Shown one piece after another: positions 1 through 10,352 of a stretch of DNA of 35,623 nt. The stretch covers positions 1 to 35,623 of the forward strand of contig FMBT01000619.1 of assembly GCA_900095095.1 (NCBI GenBank), in the 5' to 3' direction. The position numbers and the translations under genes were made by a program. The DNA comes from Fragilariopsis cylindrus CCMP1102 (Eukaryota > Bacillariophyta > Bacillariophyceae > Bacillariales > Bacillariaceae). The notes beneath the pieces are model-generated. The model was not told the DNA's origin, made no database searches, and was given only the letters and a program-made list of their open reading frames with translations. Positions within the stretch are counted from its first letter, which is position 1; every line of letters begins with the position of its first letter.

Positions 1-2824
1 CTAGATATCACTTCTAAATGAGTCACAGAAAATTTACCTTTTGTAAGGGTTCCAGTTTGTCGAACACAACTCGATCTACGCTTCCCATCGCTTCGAGTTT
101 GGCGCCCCCTTTGATGATAACTCCACGCTTTGCAGTAGCAGCTAGTCCAGCAGCATATGTAACGGGAGTGCTAATGGTCAAGGCACATGGGCAGGCAATC
201 ACAACGATAATTAAGCCATTCAGTGTCCAATGTCGTCCAATATCGTCCCAAAAGCCCACGGAATTGTACACATGAGAGAGGCAATAAATATAACAAAAGG
301 CGTGTAAGATTGAGCAAAAGCGTCAACCATTTTCTCCGTCGGTGATCGATTCGATTGTGCCTCTTCGACGAGACGGATTAATCTCGAAACGGCTGAATCT
401 TCCACGGTTGTAGTTGTCTTGACTACCAATTGTGTCTGTCCAATATTAATCGTACCGCCACTAACTTCATCGCCTACAATTTTATGAGCCGGTGTCGATT
501 CCCCTGTCAAGCTGGATTCATCTATGGCGGTACTTCCCTCTAGTATTACCCCGTCGGCCGCGATCTTGTCACCAGTTCGAACTGATATCAATGACCCTAA
601 TGGTACTCGATCAGCTGGAACGACGACGATTTCCTTGGATATTGGATGGATTACATTAGCATGATCTGGTCTCAATGCACAAATTTCACTCAATGCCTTT
701 CGAGCTTTGTGGTTGCACTGGCTTCTAAAAATTCTGACACAGCAAATAAGAATGATACAGATGCAGCCTCGTCGTATTGTCCCAAGGCTAGTGCACCTAA
801 AGCGGCTGTGACCATCATACAGTTAGCATCAAATTGACACCGTTTCAAAGTTCTGTATGCCTTGATGATGATAGGTGGTAAGCCAAATAATACCGAAGCT
901 AGACCAAAGTATTTGAACCAATCACTGAAAAAGATAATATCAAGTCAAAAAATTAGTTATTGTCATCTGTACAAAACAGAGAAAGTTATGGTTTCGTCAA
1001 GTCAAAGACAAAATGTGTCTCCATCTATTTGATATTTACTAACCAAAATAATACAATTTTGCACAGGACTTATTAAACTTACATTCCATTGACTATGCTG
1101 ACCATACTTAATACCCAAAAAAATCCACTAAGCCAAACGTTGACGAGGTGATTCATCATCCAAAATAAACAGCCACCATTGGCGGAATCATTATTTATCG
1201 GTTGGTGGTTTGGATAGTCCTCTTTCGCTGGTAGATATAAATTAGCATCTGCACCATCGATGTAGACCTTTGCCGTCGGTGGGAAGGACGCATCCTTATC
1301 GGTGGCGTATTGTCGAAGAAAATCGCGTATTTCCTTGATCGAAACCAATTCAGGATTGTGTTCTACCTTCACAGTTTCTGATGTTGCATTAGGATATACA
1401 GCCCTCACTTGGATACTAATAAAACTATCTGCAATAGACTTTTCTATCCGATTTACTTGATCGGGACGTAACCCTTTAACACACAGCGTCGATTCAACGT
1501 ACGGTGATTGTCCTATTCGATCTAGTATATCAGCGATTGCATTAGAATAATATTTCTCTTCTTCTTCTTTGTTGTTGTTGCTACTTCTATTATTGTTGCT
1601 GTTGTCGAACAATTGAATTTGTCCTTGTACCGTAGCAGCTCCGTCCTTATAAATGTGTGCAGGAAAACCTTGTTCGGTTAATTTTTGTGCAATCTGAGAT
1701 GCTTGGATTTGTATGTAATTATGTTGAACGTGTACTACCTTTGTTGTTAAATTGATATTAACTTTACCAACCCCCCAAAGTGGTCTCACTATTTTTCGTA
1801 CGGCTGGTATTTCTGATGCACAACATACTCCTTGAACGTTAAATGATGAACGGACCCAACATTTTTGATTCTGATTAGGATCATTATTGTGATTATTATG
1901 ATTGCTTTCGTTGACCAAAACGTTGGTGGTGATGACTGCGTTACTGGTAGTAGTAGTATTATCTCGTACGAATGCTGAATGCCCAGCCGATTCTAACGCG
2001 TGAAGGATGATTTTAGTATGGACCGACGCGTCGTGATGTATTATTATTATCCTTTCGGAATTTGAATCGTTGTTGTGTGTTTGTTGTTGTATGTTGTTAG
2101 GGATAGTTACTTTTCGAACTCCTGGAATGGCTCGTATCAGTGATCGAAGGACCAAAGTATCATTGTGCATATCGTTATTATTTTGATTCGTTCGTTGTTG
2201 GAGTTGAAATGTTGTTTGGAGGAATCCGTTTTTATTATCCGATGAATCTGTCGAGTCTGATGAGTCCGAGTCCGAATCTGTATTTGAATCTATTGAATAC
2301 CCAATTCCACTACTGTTTTTTACAACGGCGGTTTTAGTGGGATTATTACTGTGGCCTTTTTCCTCTTCTTCTTCTTCTTCTTGACAGTCAGTACAATTCC
2401 CACAAAACATAAAATCAGGATGAAATGAACCACCCATAGATGGATCTACCAACAAGGTTGTTGGTAATGCACCATTGGCTGCACCTCCACCGTAAGACGT
2501 GGAGAAGGATGAACTAGAAGTAGGTGGTGGTAGTAGAAAAAACGGTTTCTTTGGACTTTTCGATTTTTTCCCTACGCCGTGAATTGCGGATGCCGTTGTC
2601 GTTGTCGTCTTTCTTCTCATTCTGTTTGGTATTCTTTCCTCGTTTGTCGTTGTCGTTGTCGTTATTGTACTCTCGTTTATGTCTGTCGTTGTCGTACTAC
2701 CCTCGTTTGTCATTAGATTTTCGTTGGTATTAGCATCAGTACTACTTCTATCGTTGTCACTCTCGTTTATGAATTGACAAAACATCAAATCATTAACATT
2801 ATTGCTGTTGGGAAAAGACGCCAT
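1..2824 (-). CDS. P1B-2-type (Zn/Cd/Pb) heavy-metal ATPase, 5' part, three apparent frameshifts
   Basis: Heavy-metal-pumping P-type ATPase, cut off by the left edge of the window, so most of the P domain and the N domain are missing. Exon 1 is 2824-1083, a GTAAGT...CAG intron is 1082-925, and exon 2 is 924-1. The long N-terminus is Ser/Thr/Asn-rich, carries a CGNCTDC cluster near residue 138 and three HMA-like folds. The second HMA has GVCCASE near residue 332, the CCxxE metal site of plant Zn-ATPases. Exon 2 holds the first membrane helices, the A-domain SLTGES, the CPC membrane motif (IACPCALTISTPVTYAAG) and the start of the phosphorylation motif (VVFDK). CPCALTISTP rather than CPCALGLATP favours Zn/Cd/Pb over Cu. 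The frame is broken by one missing base at about 705, 250-253 and 56-58; past the last break the frame reads TGTLTKGKFSV. The family call is secure; whether the gene is intact is not. Confidence 0.9.
925..1082 (-). other. Intron of the heavy-metal ATPase gene (158 nt)
   Basis: On the minus strand the donor is GGAAT|GTAAGT and the acceptor TTTTTCAG|TGATTGG. Splicing joins ...SIVNG to IDWFKYFGLAS in frame, and the joined sequence continues as the usual first helices of a P1B-2 ATPase. Confidence 0.85.
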
Positions 2825-3589
2825 ATTATCATCGTCGTTTATGGTTTTTTTTATTTTAATGTTAGTTTGCTGTAAAGGAGATAAATTGTAGTACTGTACT
2901 TGTACTAGTTATTAGTACTTATTATGAATTGGTCACTTAAAGTCGTGACTAAAGCAAGAAAGAATGAATCTGTATGAATCATCAGGTCTGGTCATCCAAG
3001 ATCGCATGCCGTTACCAATGCCTTAAATAGAATAAGCCTAAATTTTCACAGCGAGAAAAAATAGAACGAAAGAACAATCACGACGCACTCGGGACGTTGC
3101 GTTGCTTGATTGATGTGCTTTTCGATGAAACAGATGAAACCCGTACGAATCTGAAATTTACTGTGCGTGCTTCAAATCCAAATTGTTATATCAAACAGCG
3201 CAACCTCGTAGAATCACTGAACACAAATAAATAAATAATAATAATGGTGGAAAAAAAATCCGTGGTTTATGCGGTCTGTCCCTTACTACTTCGAAGTAGT
3301 ATCGTCGTGAAGCCTAAATTATGTGTGAGAATACATAGTATTCAGGATACAACAATCTTTGAAAGTTTGAACAATTCAAAGAATTGCATCATCAAGAATT
3401 TTACTAAAGACTACAATTTGTTGGGGATCTACTGTACTGTAATCAAAAGTGATCTACTAACTTACTGTAGTGTATTCCAATAACGGCAAACAAACCACAG
3501 AAACAAATTTATAGAGTTGAGAGTAATATAATATAATGTGGATTGTGTAAAAATAAAATATACTAAATTTGCCACAACAACAAACAAAG
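2825..3589. promoter_or_regulatory. Divergent intergenic region between the ATPase and the J-domain gene
   Basis: About 765 bp between two start codons that face away from each other, so it should hold both promoters. It is AT-rich, with AT runs near 3520-3540 (ATAATATAATATAATG). A 79-codon frame at 3244-3483 has no recognisable domain and looks like chance. No further signal could be assigned. Confidence 0.5.
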
Positions 3590-6500
3590 ATGTCTTTTTT
3601 CGGTTTTAAAAACGACGATGTTGACGTCTTTTGTATGAATAATAATAGTTATAATAATCAAGAAGATGATCTCGCAATGTTTGAACTCACAGGAGGAGGC
3701 GGTAATGACGTTGGGGTTGTTGATAATAATGTTGGGAGGATTGAAAACAACAGCAAAAATAAAAATCATAACAAGAACCACGACAACAGCGTCATCACAG
3801 TAGAAGACGATCTCGCAATGTTTGAACTCGGAGGTGGCGATGCGGTTGTCATCGATGGTCATATTCATGATAATAATAATGATAGTAATGATAATAATGG
3901 TAGTAGTAGTAAGGGGAAGAAGAAAAAGAAAGAGACTAAATCTAAATCATCATCGTCGTCGTATTATAATGGACTCTTCAAAGGATGCGGTAGTTTGTTG
4001 GAACCGATCAATATCGATGGAAATGATAATGATAATGACGATGGTAGAATAAAATGTCCTGCTAGTAGGAAAAAATCGACACCGCGACGTCGACCCGTAC
4101 CCGTACCCGTGATAACTATAGATGATGATGATGATGATGATGATGATGACGTTCCGGGGGTACTAATATCTGTTGTCGCTGCAGCGTCAGCGTCATCTTT
4201 TAGATCTCGTTCCTTTACTGCTACTGCTACTGCTATTGCTACTACCCCTACAAGTAAGCGCAACAACAGCAACAGCAACAGCAACAGCAACACTGCTATT
4301 TCCGTTAGCACAGCATCTACACCCTTCACGAGTACTGAAAGGGGCAATCATGGTGACAATATCGTACGATCGGTAAAAGAAAAAGGCAAAACGAGCAAGA
4401 ATAATATCAATAACAATAAAGGAAGTACAGGTACTACTAGGAGTAGTGGTTTAACAACGATGACGAACGTTAAAACCGTTAATAGAAAACGGAATCGATC
4501 GACGCTTCGAGGGGGGAATAAGAAAGTAAAAACGGGGAACTATTCAATCGTCAAAGAGAAACCTAAATGTTTTGATGTGGTGAAGACAACGACGAATAGA
4601 AATAATTATAAAAATGGAAATGGAGATGGAAATAGAAATAGAAACGACATCGGAAGACAGAAGCAAGATAATGGAGATGATACAAGTAGAAGAAACGTTT
4701 TAACAGTAACAAGGAAGGAAAAGAAAAAAGATAACAAAAATAATGATAATTTGAAAGATGCCGTTAAAGGTCGAGACGGCAACAACGACATTTCCTCCTC
4801 TGATAATAATGATAATAACAACAACATCGAAAAGAAAAGAAAGAAAAACAAAAGAAAAGGGAAAAAACAAAGAAATAGGTCAAAGGAGATGAAAGAAGGA
4901 AACAGTAGTAATAGCAATACCAATCATCCAACGAATCAAGAAGTACTCGTGTCTCAGGATCCTGGTAGGATGGCGATCAAAGATAGACCCATATCGAAAG
5001 GAAACGCGATATCTCCAAAATCCGTTCTCTGCCATTATTACAAAAAGAAACCTGATAGTGTTCAAGTTACGGCCAATAATTATCTTACGTGGGACAAGTT
5101 CACCAAAAACGGAAAGACTTGGGACAACAAACACGGAAGAAAACCAAAACGGCAATTTACGTCTATTTTCGTTTGTCCCATCACAAAGGAAGCATTTTTG
5201 GCTGGTCCGTGGGGTGGAGGAGGGAAAGGATGGCGATCCGGTCGAATATGTTGGTATTCATGTAATATCATGGCCGAACATGCCGCCGCCGCTCGAGCAT
5301 GGGATTGCTTACTACTACGAGAAGGAGGAAATCTTCGTGATTTTCGTCTTGGTGGTTTGGAGCCGTATTGGCCGATGAAACGACCGCCGTGGCCTGCTTA
5401 TATAGAAGTTCCGTCGTCGATACAGCAGCGACTACCTCGTGAATACCAACATTTTGTACATAGTGATGAGAAATGTACAACTAAAAATACTAATTTGCGT
5501 ATTAATGAAGATCCAGGTTCTGTTCGGATCGAATCTTCAACATCGCATAATGCTACAAATTTGGTAGGTAATTTATTCTGCGTTCCTGATTCGGATGCAA
5601 TAGATGAATTGGCACAACCCTTGAAGAAATCAGTTTCATTCCAGCAAAAGGAAACGATTCCAACGATATTTAATCAAAAAAATGATGGTGCTACTACTCT
5701 GATATCTAGTACAAACGCCAACACTATTCAGAACAAATTAAATTCCATAGATAGAGTCAATGATCAATTCTTTCAGCAGCAGCAGCAGCAGCAACAGTAT
5801 GATGAATTTGGTAGATGTCAGAGCCAATTATCGGAATGTGTTCCAGAAAAAATCCAGACCACGACAGAAAATAGTTCCATTAAAGAAAAAGGTAATAATA
5901 TTGTAGGGAAAATACCGGTCAAGATGTCTTTGTCTATTATCGAAGCTTGTACGGAAAAGGAAAAGAATCGAATCCATGAAATAGATAAAGATATTATCTG
6001 TTCCGATACAAAAATCATTAAAATGGAAGGAGGGTCCACAAGTTGCGTACAAAAGTCATTTAAAAATGAAAATTCCGATGCCGATGTTCCTCTTATCACG
6101 TTGAGGACTGAAAAACTGAAGAGGATAAGAGAACATAAGCCACAAGTCATAAAGACAAAAGAGGAAATAGACTGTAAAGAAGATGTACCACCTATCGCAC
6201 TGAAGAAAAAGAGTGAGACGACAACACATAACAGCCAGCCACCAGTCATTAAGATAAAAGAGGAAGCAGATTGTAAAAAAGATGTACCACTTATCGTACT
6301 GAAGAAAAAGAGTGAGACGACAACACATGATAGCCAGCCACAAGTCACGAAGATAAGAGAGGATATAGATTGTAAAGAAAATGTACCACTTATTGCAATG
6401 AAGAAAAAGAGTGAGACGACAACGCATAACAGCCAACCACAAGTCATTAAAATAAAAGAGGAAGAAGCAGATAGTAGAAAAGATGTACCGCTTATCGCAC

Positions 6501-8460
6501 TGAAGAAAAGTAGTGAGACTACAACGCATAACAGCCTCCCGCCTGTGTATGCCAATAATCAACCGTCGATTCAAATCATTTCCACGTCTCAAAAACAAAG
6601 CAGCAATTCAAGTATAAATGACATAGCATCTGATCCAATAGAAGAAGATACCATAACGAGAATCACCTTTCAAAACCGAAGCAAGAATCAGCTTTACAAA
6701 GCACGAGATGCTGATAAACCAAAAAGTATCAACGAATCAAACGACACCGTGGATAGAACGGTAACTCCTTTTGCGATAAAGGATACACACATGAAAGCAT
6801 CGGTCGAAATAGAATCCTGTGCAATAGGTATAAGGAGAAATGAAGCGAAAATTAGCTCGTTTCTCGAACATGTTTACGGTTATCTTCCTAATACACCCAA
6901 AAAACAGCAAATCGAGATAATTGATGTTGATACAGTTGAATGTCTAAATCCCAAGGCAGAAAATGAAAACACGCTCGATTCGTGCTTTTCTTCTACAGAA
7001 AAGGAGACAAGAGAAACCATAGAGACTAATATCAGGACTAACTTAACTAAAAAGGTTATGTTGGACCCTAAAGCTGATTGCAATCTAGCCGCATCAAAGT
7101 CTGTCAAATTGACTAAGCCTCGTTTCAAGCCACAGAAAGATAAAAAGGCGAAGAAGGTCGAAGAGGTGTCGATTGATTTGATTGACGAAGATCATCTACC
7201 AAAGAACGACCATATCGATACATTTAATTCCGTAGAAACAAAAGCAACGGCAACACCTCATAATCTAAATCCGGTTCAATTACGAATACTACTCGCCGCA
7301 TCGAAGTCGTCGTCGTCGTCTAATAACAAAAAGAGAAGAAGAACAAATAACAAGGAACAGAAATCTGCCACTACAAATAATACTACTGCTTCGACGATGA
7401 TGATGATGACGACGACGACGACGAAAATCACAAATGCAGTAAAAGTAGAAGTCGAACCTTCTTTAAAAAGAAAAGGTGATGATGGATTCGCTGTCGTGAC
7501 TGTTCCTGCTTCAAAAAGAAGAGCAGCAACAAGAAGATCAAAGTCTGTCGAACCTATTGAAATTTCAGAAGATCACACTTCTCCAGAGAAAAAATTACCG
7601 ACGTTGGAAGAAGGCGAAAACACCAAAGCAAGAAATAGTGACATTCCTAGCCCTAAAACTGATTGCAATCTAGCCGCATCAAAGTCTGTCGAACCTATTG
7701 GAATTGCAGAATATCCCACTTCTTCAGAAAAGAGTTTACCGACTAAGCCTCGTTTCAAGCCACAGAAAAACAAAAGAACGAAGAAGGCCGAGAAGGTATT
7801 AATTGATTTAACGCAGAATCAGGGTATGAAGATAGCAGTCGTGCTCCGCACTCACACAATTGTTTTTCTCTGACGGACGAAGGTCGTCTGCCAAAGAACG
7901 ACCACCCCAACAAGTTTGATCCCGTTTTGAATAAAAAAGGAGAAATACCCGAGAAACCGCCTACCAATATAAATTCGTCGAAATATTCTCCGCCTTCCCC
8001 AGAGCGGAGATTTATTTTCCATTCCTCTACATGTAATGGAAAATTAAAGCCAGTGCCAAGACCGTCATCAAAACCTGTCCACGTCGATGTTTTCAATGGA
8101 ATGGCTCTTCAGGATGCTCTTATACAACAAGAACGTTTACTTCGAAGTGCAGCCGCTCGTGTTCGAACCAATACAGCCTTCCGCGTCACAACTAAATACA
8201 TGATCAATCCGATCCGTTCTAAAACATTTACGGTGCTTGTGCGAGACATCCACCTACAATATTCTGACCATTGGAAGTACACTAATTACTACTCTCGCTT
8301 GGGTCTTCCAAGTAATGCCAATGCGTCAGTAGTCAGAGCCGCATACCGTCGTCTTTGTTTAGTTTATCATCCTGATAGAAATATTGGGAAACCTGATACG
8401 AAGCGCAAGTTTCAAGCAGTAACTGAAGCCTATCATAGTTTGATGAATTCACATATTTAA
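3590..8460 (+). CDS. Large repeat-rich nuclear-type protein with C-terminal J-domain
   Basis: Two exons, 3590-7823 and 7883-8460, give about 1,603 residues. The ATG at 3590 follows CAAACAAAG; a TTG 21 nt upstream is not needed. Order of parts: two EDDLAMFEL-GGG motifs near residues 25 and 75; an Asp tract after VPVITID (about 172-187); basic Lys/Asn-rich linkers; a Trp/Gly-rich region at about 478-617 with CPITKEAFLAGPWGGGGKGW and then AEHAAAARAWDCLL, which faintly resembles a double-stranded-RNA-binding fold; a Gln run; four tandem 33-residue repeats; two copies of a segment ending in LPKNDH; and a J-domain from about 1545 (YYSRLGLPSN, YHPDRN with HPD intact) to the end. J-domains stimulate Hsp70 ATPase. 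Several short hydrophobic-acidic motifs look like SUMO-interacting motifs. The J-domain is secure, the remaining functions are inferred. Confidence 0.85.
6140..6538 (+). repeat. Four tandem 33-residue (99-bp) repeats in the J-domain gene
   Basis: Copies begin at about 6140, 6239, 6338 and 6437; the last carries one extra Glu codon. Each reads PxVxKxKEE-D-C-KxDVPxIxLKKKSETTTH-S. The bases are also highly similar, so the duplication is fairly recent or homogenised. Each copy combines an I/V-K-x-K-E-E stretch, close to the SUMO acceptor consensus, with a short hydrophobic DVPLI-L stretch. Confidence 0.85.
7824..7882 (+). other. 59-nt intron inside a duplicated segment of the J-domain gene
   Basis: Donor CAGG|GTATGA, acceptor GACGAAG|GTCG. 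Without splicing the frame stops at 7871-7873 and the J-domain is cut off. With splicing the reading continues TQNQ-GRLPKNDH, matching the earlier LPKNDH copy at about 7198-7215. The acceptor lacks a strong pyrimidine tract directly before it, though a T-rich stretch (TTGTTTTTCTC) lies just upstream. Confidence 0.7.
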
Positions 8461-9246
8461 ATATCTAAGATACCATCATAATAATTGTCAGTCGTGTTAG
8501 TTAAACTAACTGTAGAATTAGCGTATGCACGTTTGAAAAGTCGGACGTGTAAAGCGCGAGACTTTTACTTAATGCGATCGACAATCAACGTCATAAGTTG
8601 TGCTTTAGGAGATGAAGAAGTTTACAATTTTATGGGAAGTTGGACTATCAAATTTTATCAGTTTCAATATCTAAACAATACTACTTATTGTACTAAATTT
8701 GCGAAACGCTGGTACTTTAAGTAAATACTTTGATTTGTCAAGCAGCAGTTTATATTCTGCAGCGTAATGCGAATTTGGGCATTCTTTTGTATTGCCCAAG
8801 TTTTGGGTTGAGCGTGGTGAACAATTTTCCCTTATGAACATCGGCAGTAACTGCGAAGCTCATGCGTCTGTGAATCAAATTTGTGAAATTAATACTGTAT
8901 ATAGTTTTCTGCTTCACATTTTGAAACTGGTATTATGAATTTAGCTTCTCTTTCGCGATCGGCATCGTGTTAACATATCGTCCATTAGTTCGACAATTTC
9001 GGCATGCAGCACTAGTATTGTACAAGTAGTAGTCGCAATACTTGCGTTGCTTTCAATACAATTTCAATAGAAATGACATCATCCCATCACTATCAAAGAA
9101 ATTGTACAATTGTACCGTAAACGTACGAGGAAGATCTAACTTACATCAATCCTGTCCAAAACGAAGGACATCTGCACTTCTCATAAAGAAGATTTCCATC
9201 AAGAACAAATAGATAACACATAAACAAACACAAAACCAAAACTAAA
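8461..9246. other. Intergenic region without a clear gene
   Basis: About 790 bp between two genes on the + strand. It should hold the 3' end of the J-domain gene and the promoter of the arrestin-like gene. The 79-codon frame at 8485-8724 shows no known motif and sits where a 3' UTR is expected. Nothing else could be assigned. Confidence 0.5.
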
Positions 9247-10077
9247 ATGGGAAATCATACATCCACTCCAACAATTTCGTGTCATTTAGGAGAATGCGAT
9301 AACAGCAAGAACAAGACGAAGAATCTTCTACGTCCCGGTGACACTATTCGTGGTACGATAAAATTAACTGTACCAGGAGTTAGCGGCAACAACGACGACT
9401 ACATAAAAGTCCTTCGTGAATCCTTTGATGGGATATCGATTGATGTTGCAGGTGTTGAATACGTCGTGATGCCACCAACATCATCGGAGGAGGAGGAGAA
9501 AGAAGAGCAACATCAACAACAGCAATCACGACGCTGGCTGAAACCCACTCATAATGTCATTCAATTAAAAACGTCTGTAGCTGACTTTAATGATAAAAAC
9601 AAAAACGATGATTCATCTTGCGGCCAACATTATTATCCTTTCGAAATTGAATTACCGACCAATGCTTCGTACGAAAAACACGAAAGAATTGCTATCGAAA
9701 AAGCATTATCATCATCATCGCCATCATCGTCGCCATTAACATTATCATCAAAGAAAACGCCAATTTTGTTGCCATCGTATTCATCAACTTCAAGTGTGTC
9801 ATCATCTTCTTCTGTACCATCTGGTATCTTACTTCGTCATAACAGCAGTAACGAAGAAGATGATGATAGTGATAACCAATCATTATCAGACGACGAATTT
9901 TCGGATGGTGGATGTAATGACAGCACTAATGGCAACAAGAACAACAACGACGACAGTAGTCTATCGTTATCATTCCGAAGAAAGACCGTGATCGCATATC
10001 GATTGAAAGCCTTCCTCCGTCGTAAGCCAGGTGTCAGATTAACGACAGACACAGACGTTAAGTGCTATGCCGAGTGA
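9247..10077 (+). CDS. Arrestin-N-like domain protein
   Basis: A single exon of 276 residues, with the ATG directly after an A-rich leader (CTAAA-ATG). The pattern LRPGDTIRGTIKL near residue 29, SIDVAGVEY near 69, YYPFEIELP near 130, and a strand near the C-terminus (TVIAYRLKAFLRR, about 250) fits the beta-sandwich of arrestin-N domains: a bounded charged leader, then H-Y-P-F-x-I-x-L-P, then V-x-Y-x-L-x-A. Eukaryotic alpha-arrestins act as adaptors in endocytosis and ubiquitin targeting. The C-terminal arrestin domain is absent and no further coding sequence follows, so this is a single-domain form. The core is interrupted by a long Ser/Asp-rich insertion (about residues 155-240) and an acidic Glu/Gln tract near 80-95. 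Alternative: an unrelated immunoglobulin-like fold. Confidence 0.6.
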   Translation: MGNHTSTPTISCHLGECDNSKNKTKNLLRPGDTIRGTIKLTVPGVSGNNDDYIKVLRESFDGISIDVAGVEYVVMPPTSSEEEEKEEQHQQQQSRRWLKPTHNVIQLKTSVADFNDKNKNDDSSCGQHYYPFEIELPTNASYEKHERIAIEKALSSSSPSSSPLTLSSKKTPILLPSYSSTSSVSSSSSVPSGILLRHNSSNEEDDDSDNQSLSDDEFSDGGCNDSTNGNKNNNDDSSLSLSFRRKTVIAYRLKAFLRRKPGVRLTTDTDVKCYAE

Positions 10078-10352
10078 GAGCATGAATGATATGGACTAAA
10101 TTTTGAATTTTTGATTTGTATTTTTGGGAATGTGAAAAAGAAGGTTTCTACAAGTAATGAATGTATGCTAGCTAGCCTGATATTATCAAGTAAAGAAGTA
10201 TTTACCTGTATAAATAATTATAGTTATGAGTGTTAATAATAATGTTTATTTTATAAATTGTTTGAAGGTTTAATATCTCCAAAGCTACTTCATCAAGAAA
10301 AAAAGATTAAATAGCTGAGATGTAACCCCATCTATCTGCAACAACAGCAGCA

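Noticed and set aside
3244..3483. 79-codon frame in the divergent promoter region
   Set aside because: No recognisable motif, no supporting context, length within chance for this base composition.
5818..6598. Long minus-strand frames (245 and 180 codons) with membrane-like repeats
   Set aside because: They are the antisense of the 99-bp coding repeats in the J-domain gene; their hydrophobic look follows from Lys/Glu/Asp codons read backwards.
8485..8724. 79-codon frame after the J-domain gene
   Set aside because: Lies in the expected 3' UTR and shows no family resemblance.
10075..10352. Possible further exons with the C-terminal arrestin domain
   Set aside because: A GTGAGA donor overlaps the stop, but the next 270 bases hold no arrestin-C-like coding sequence before the opposite-strand gene.
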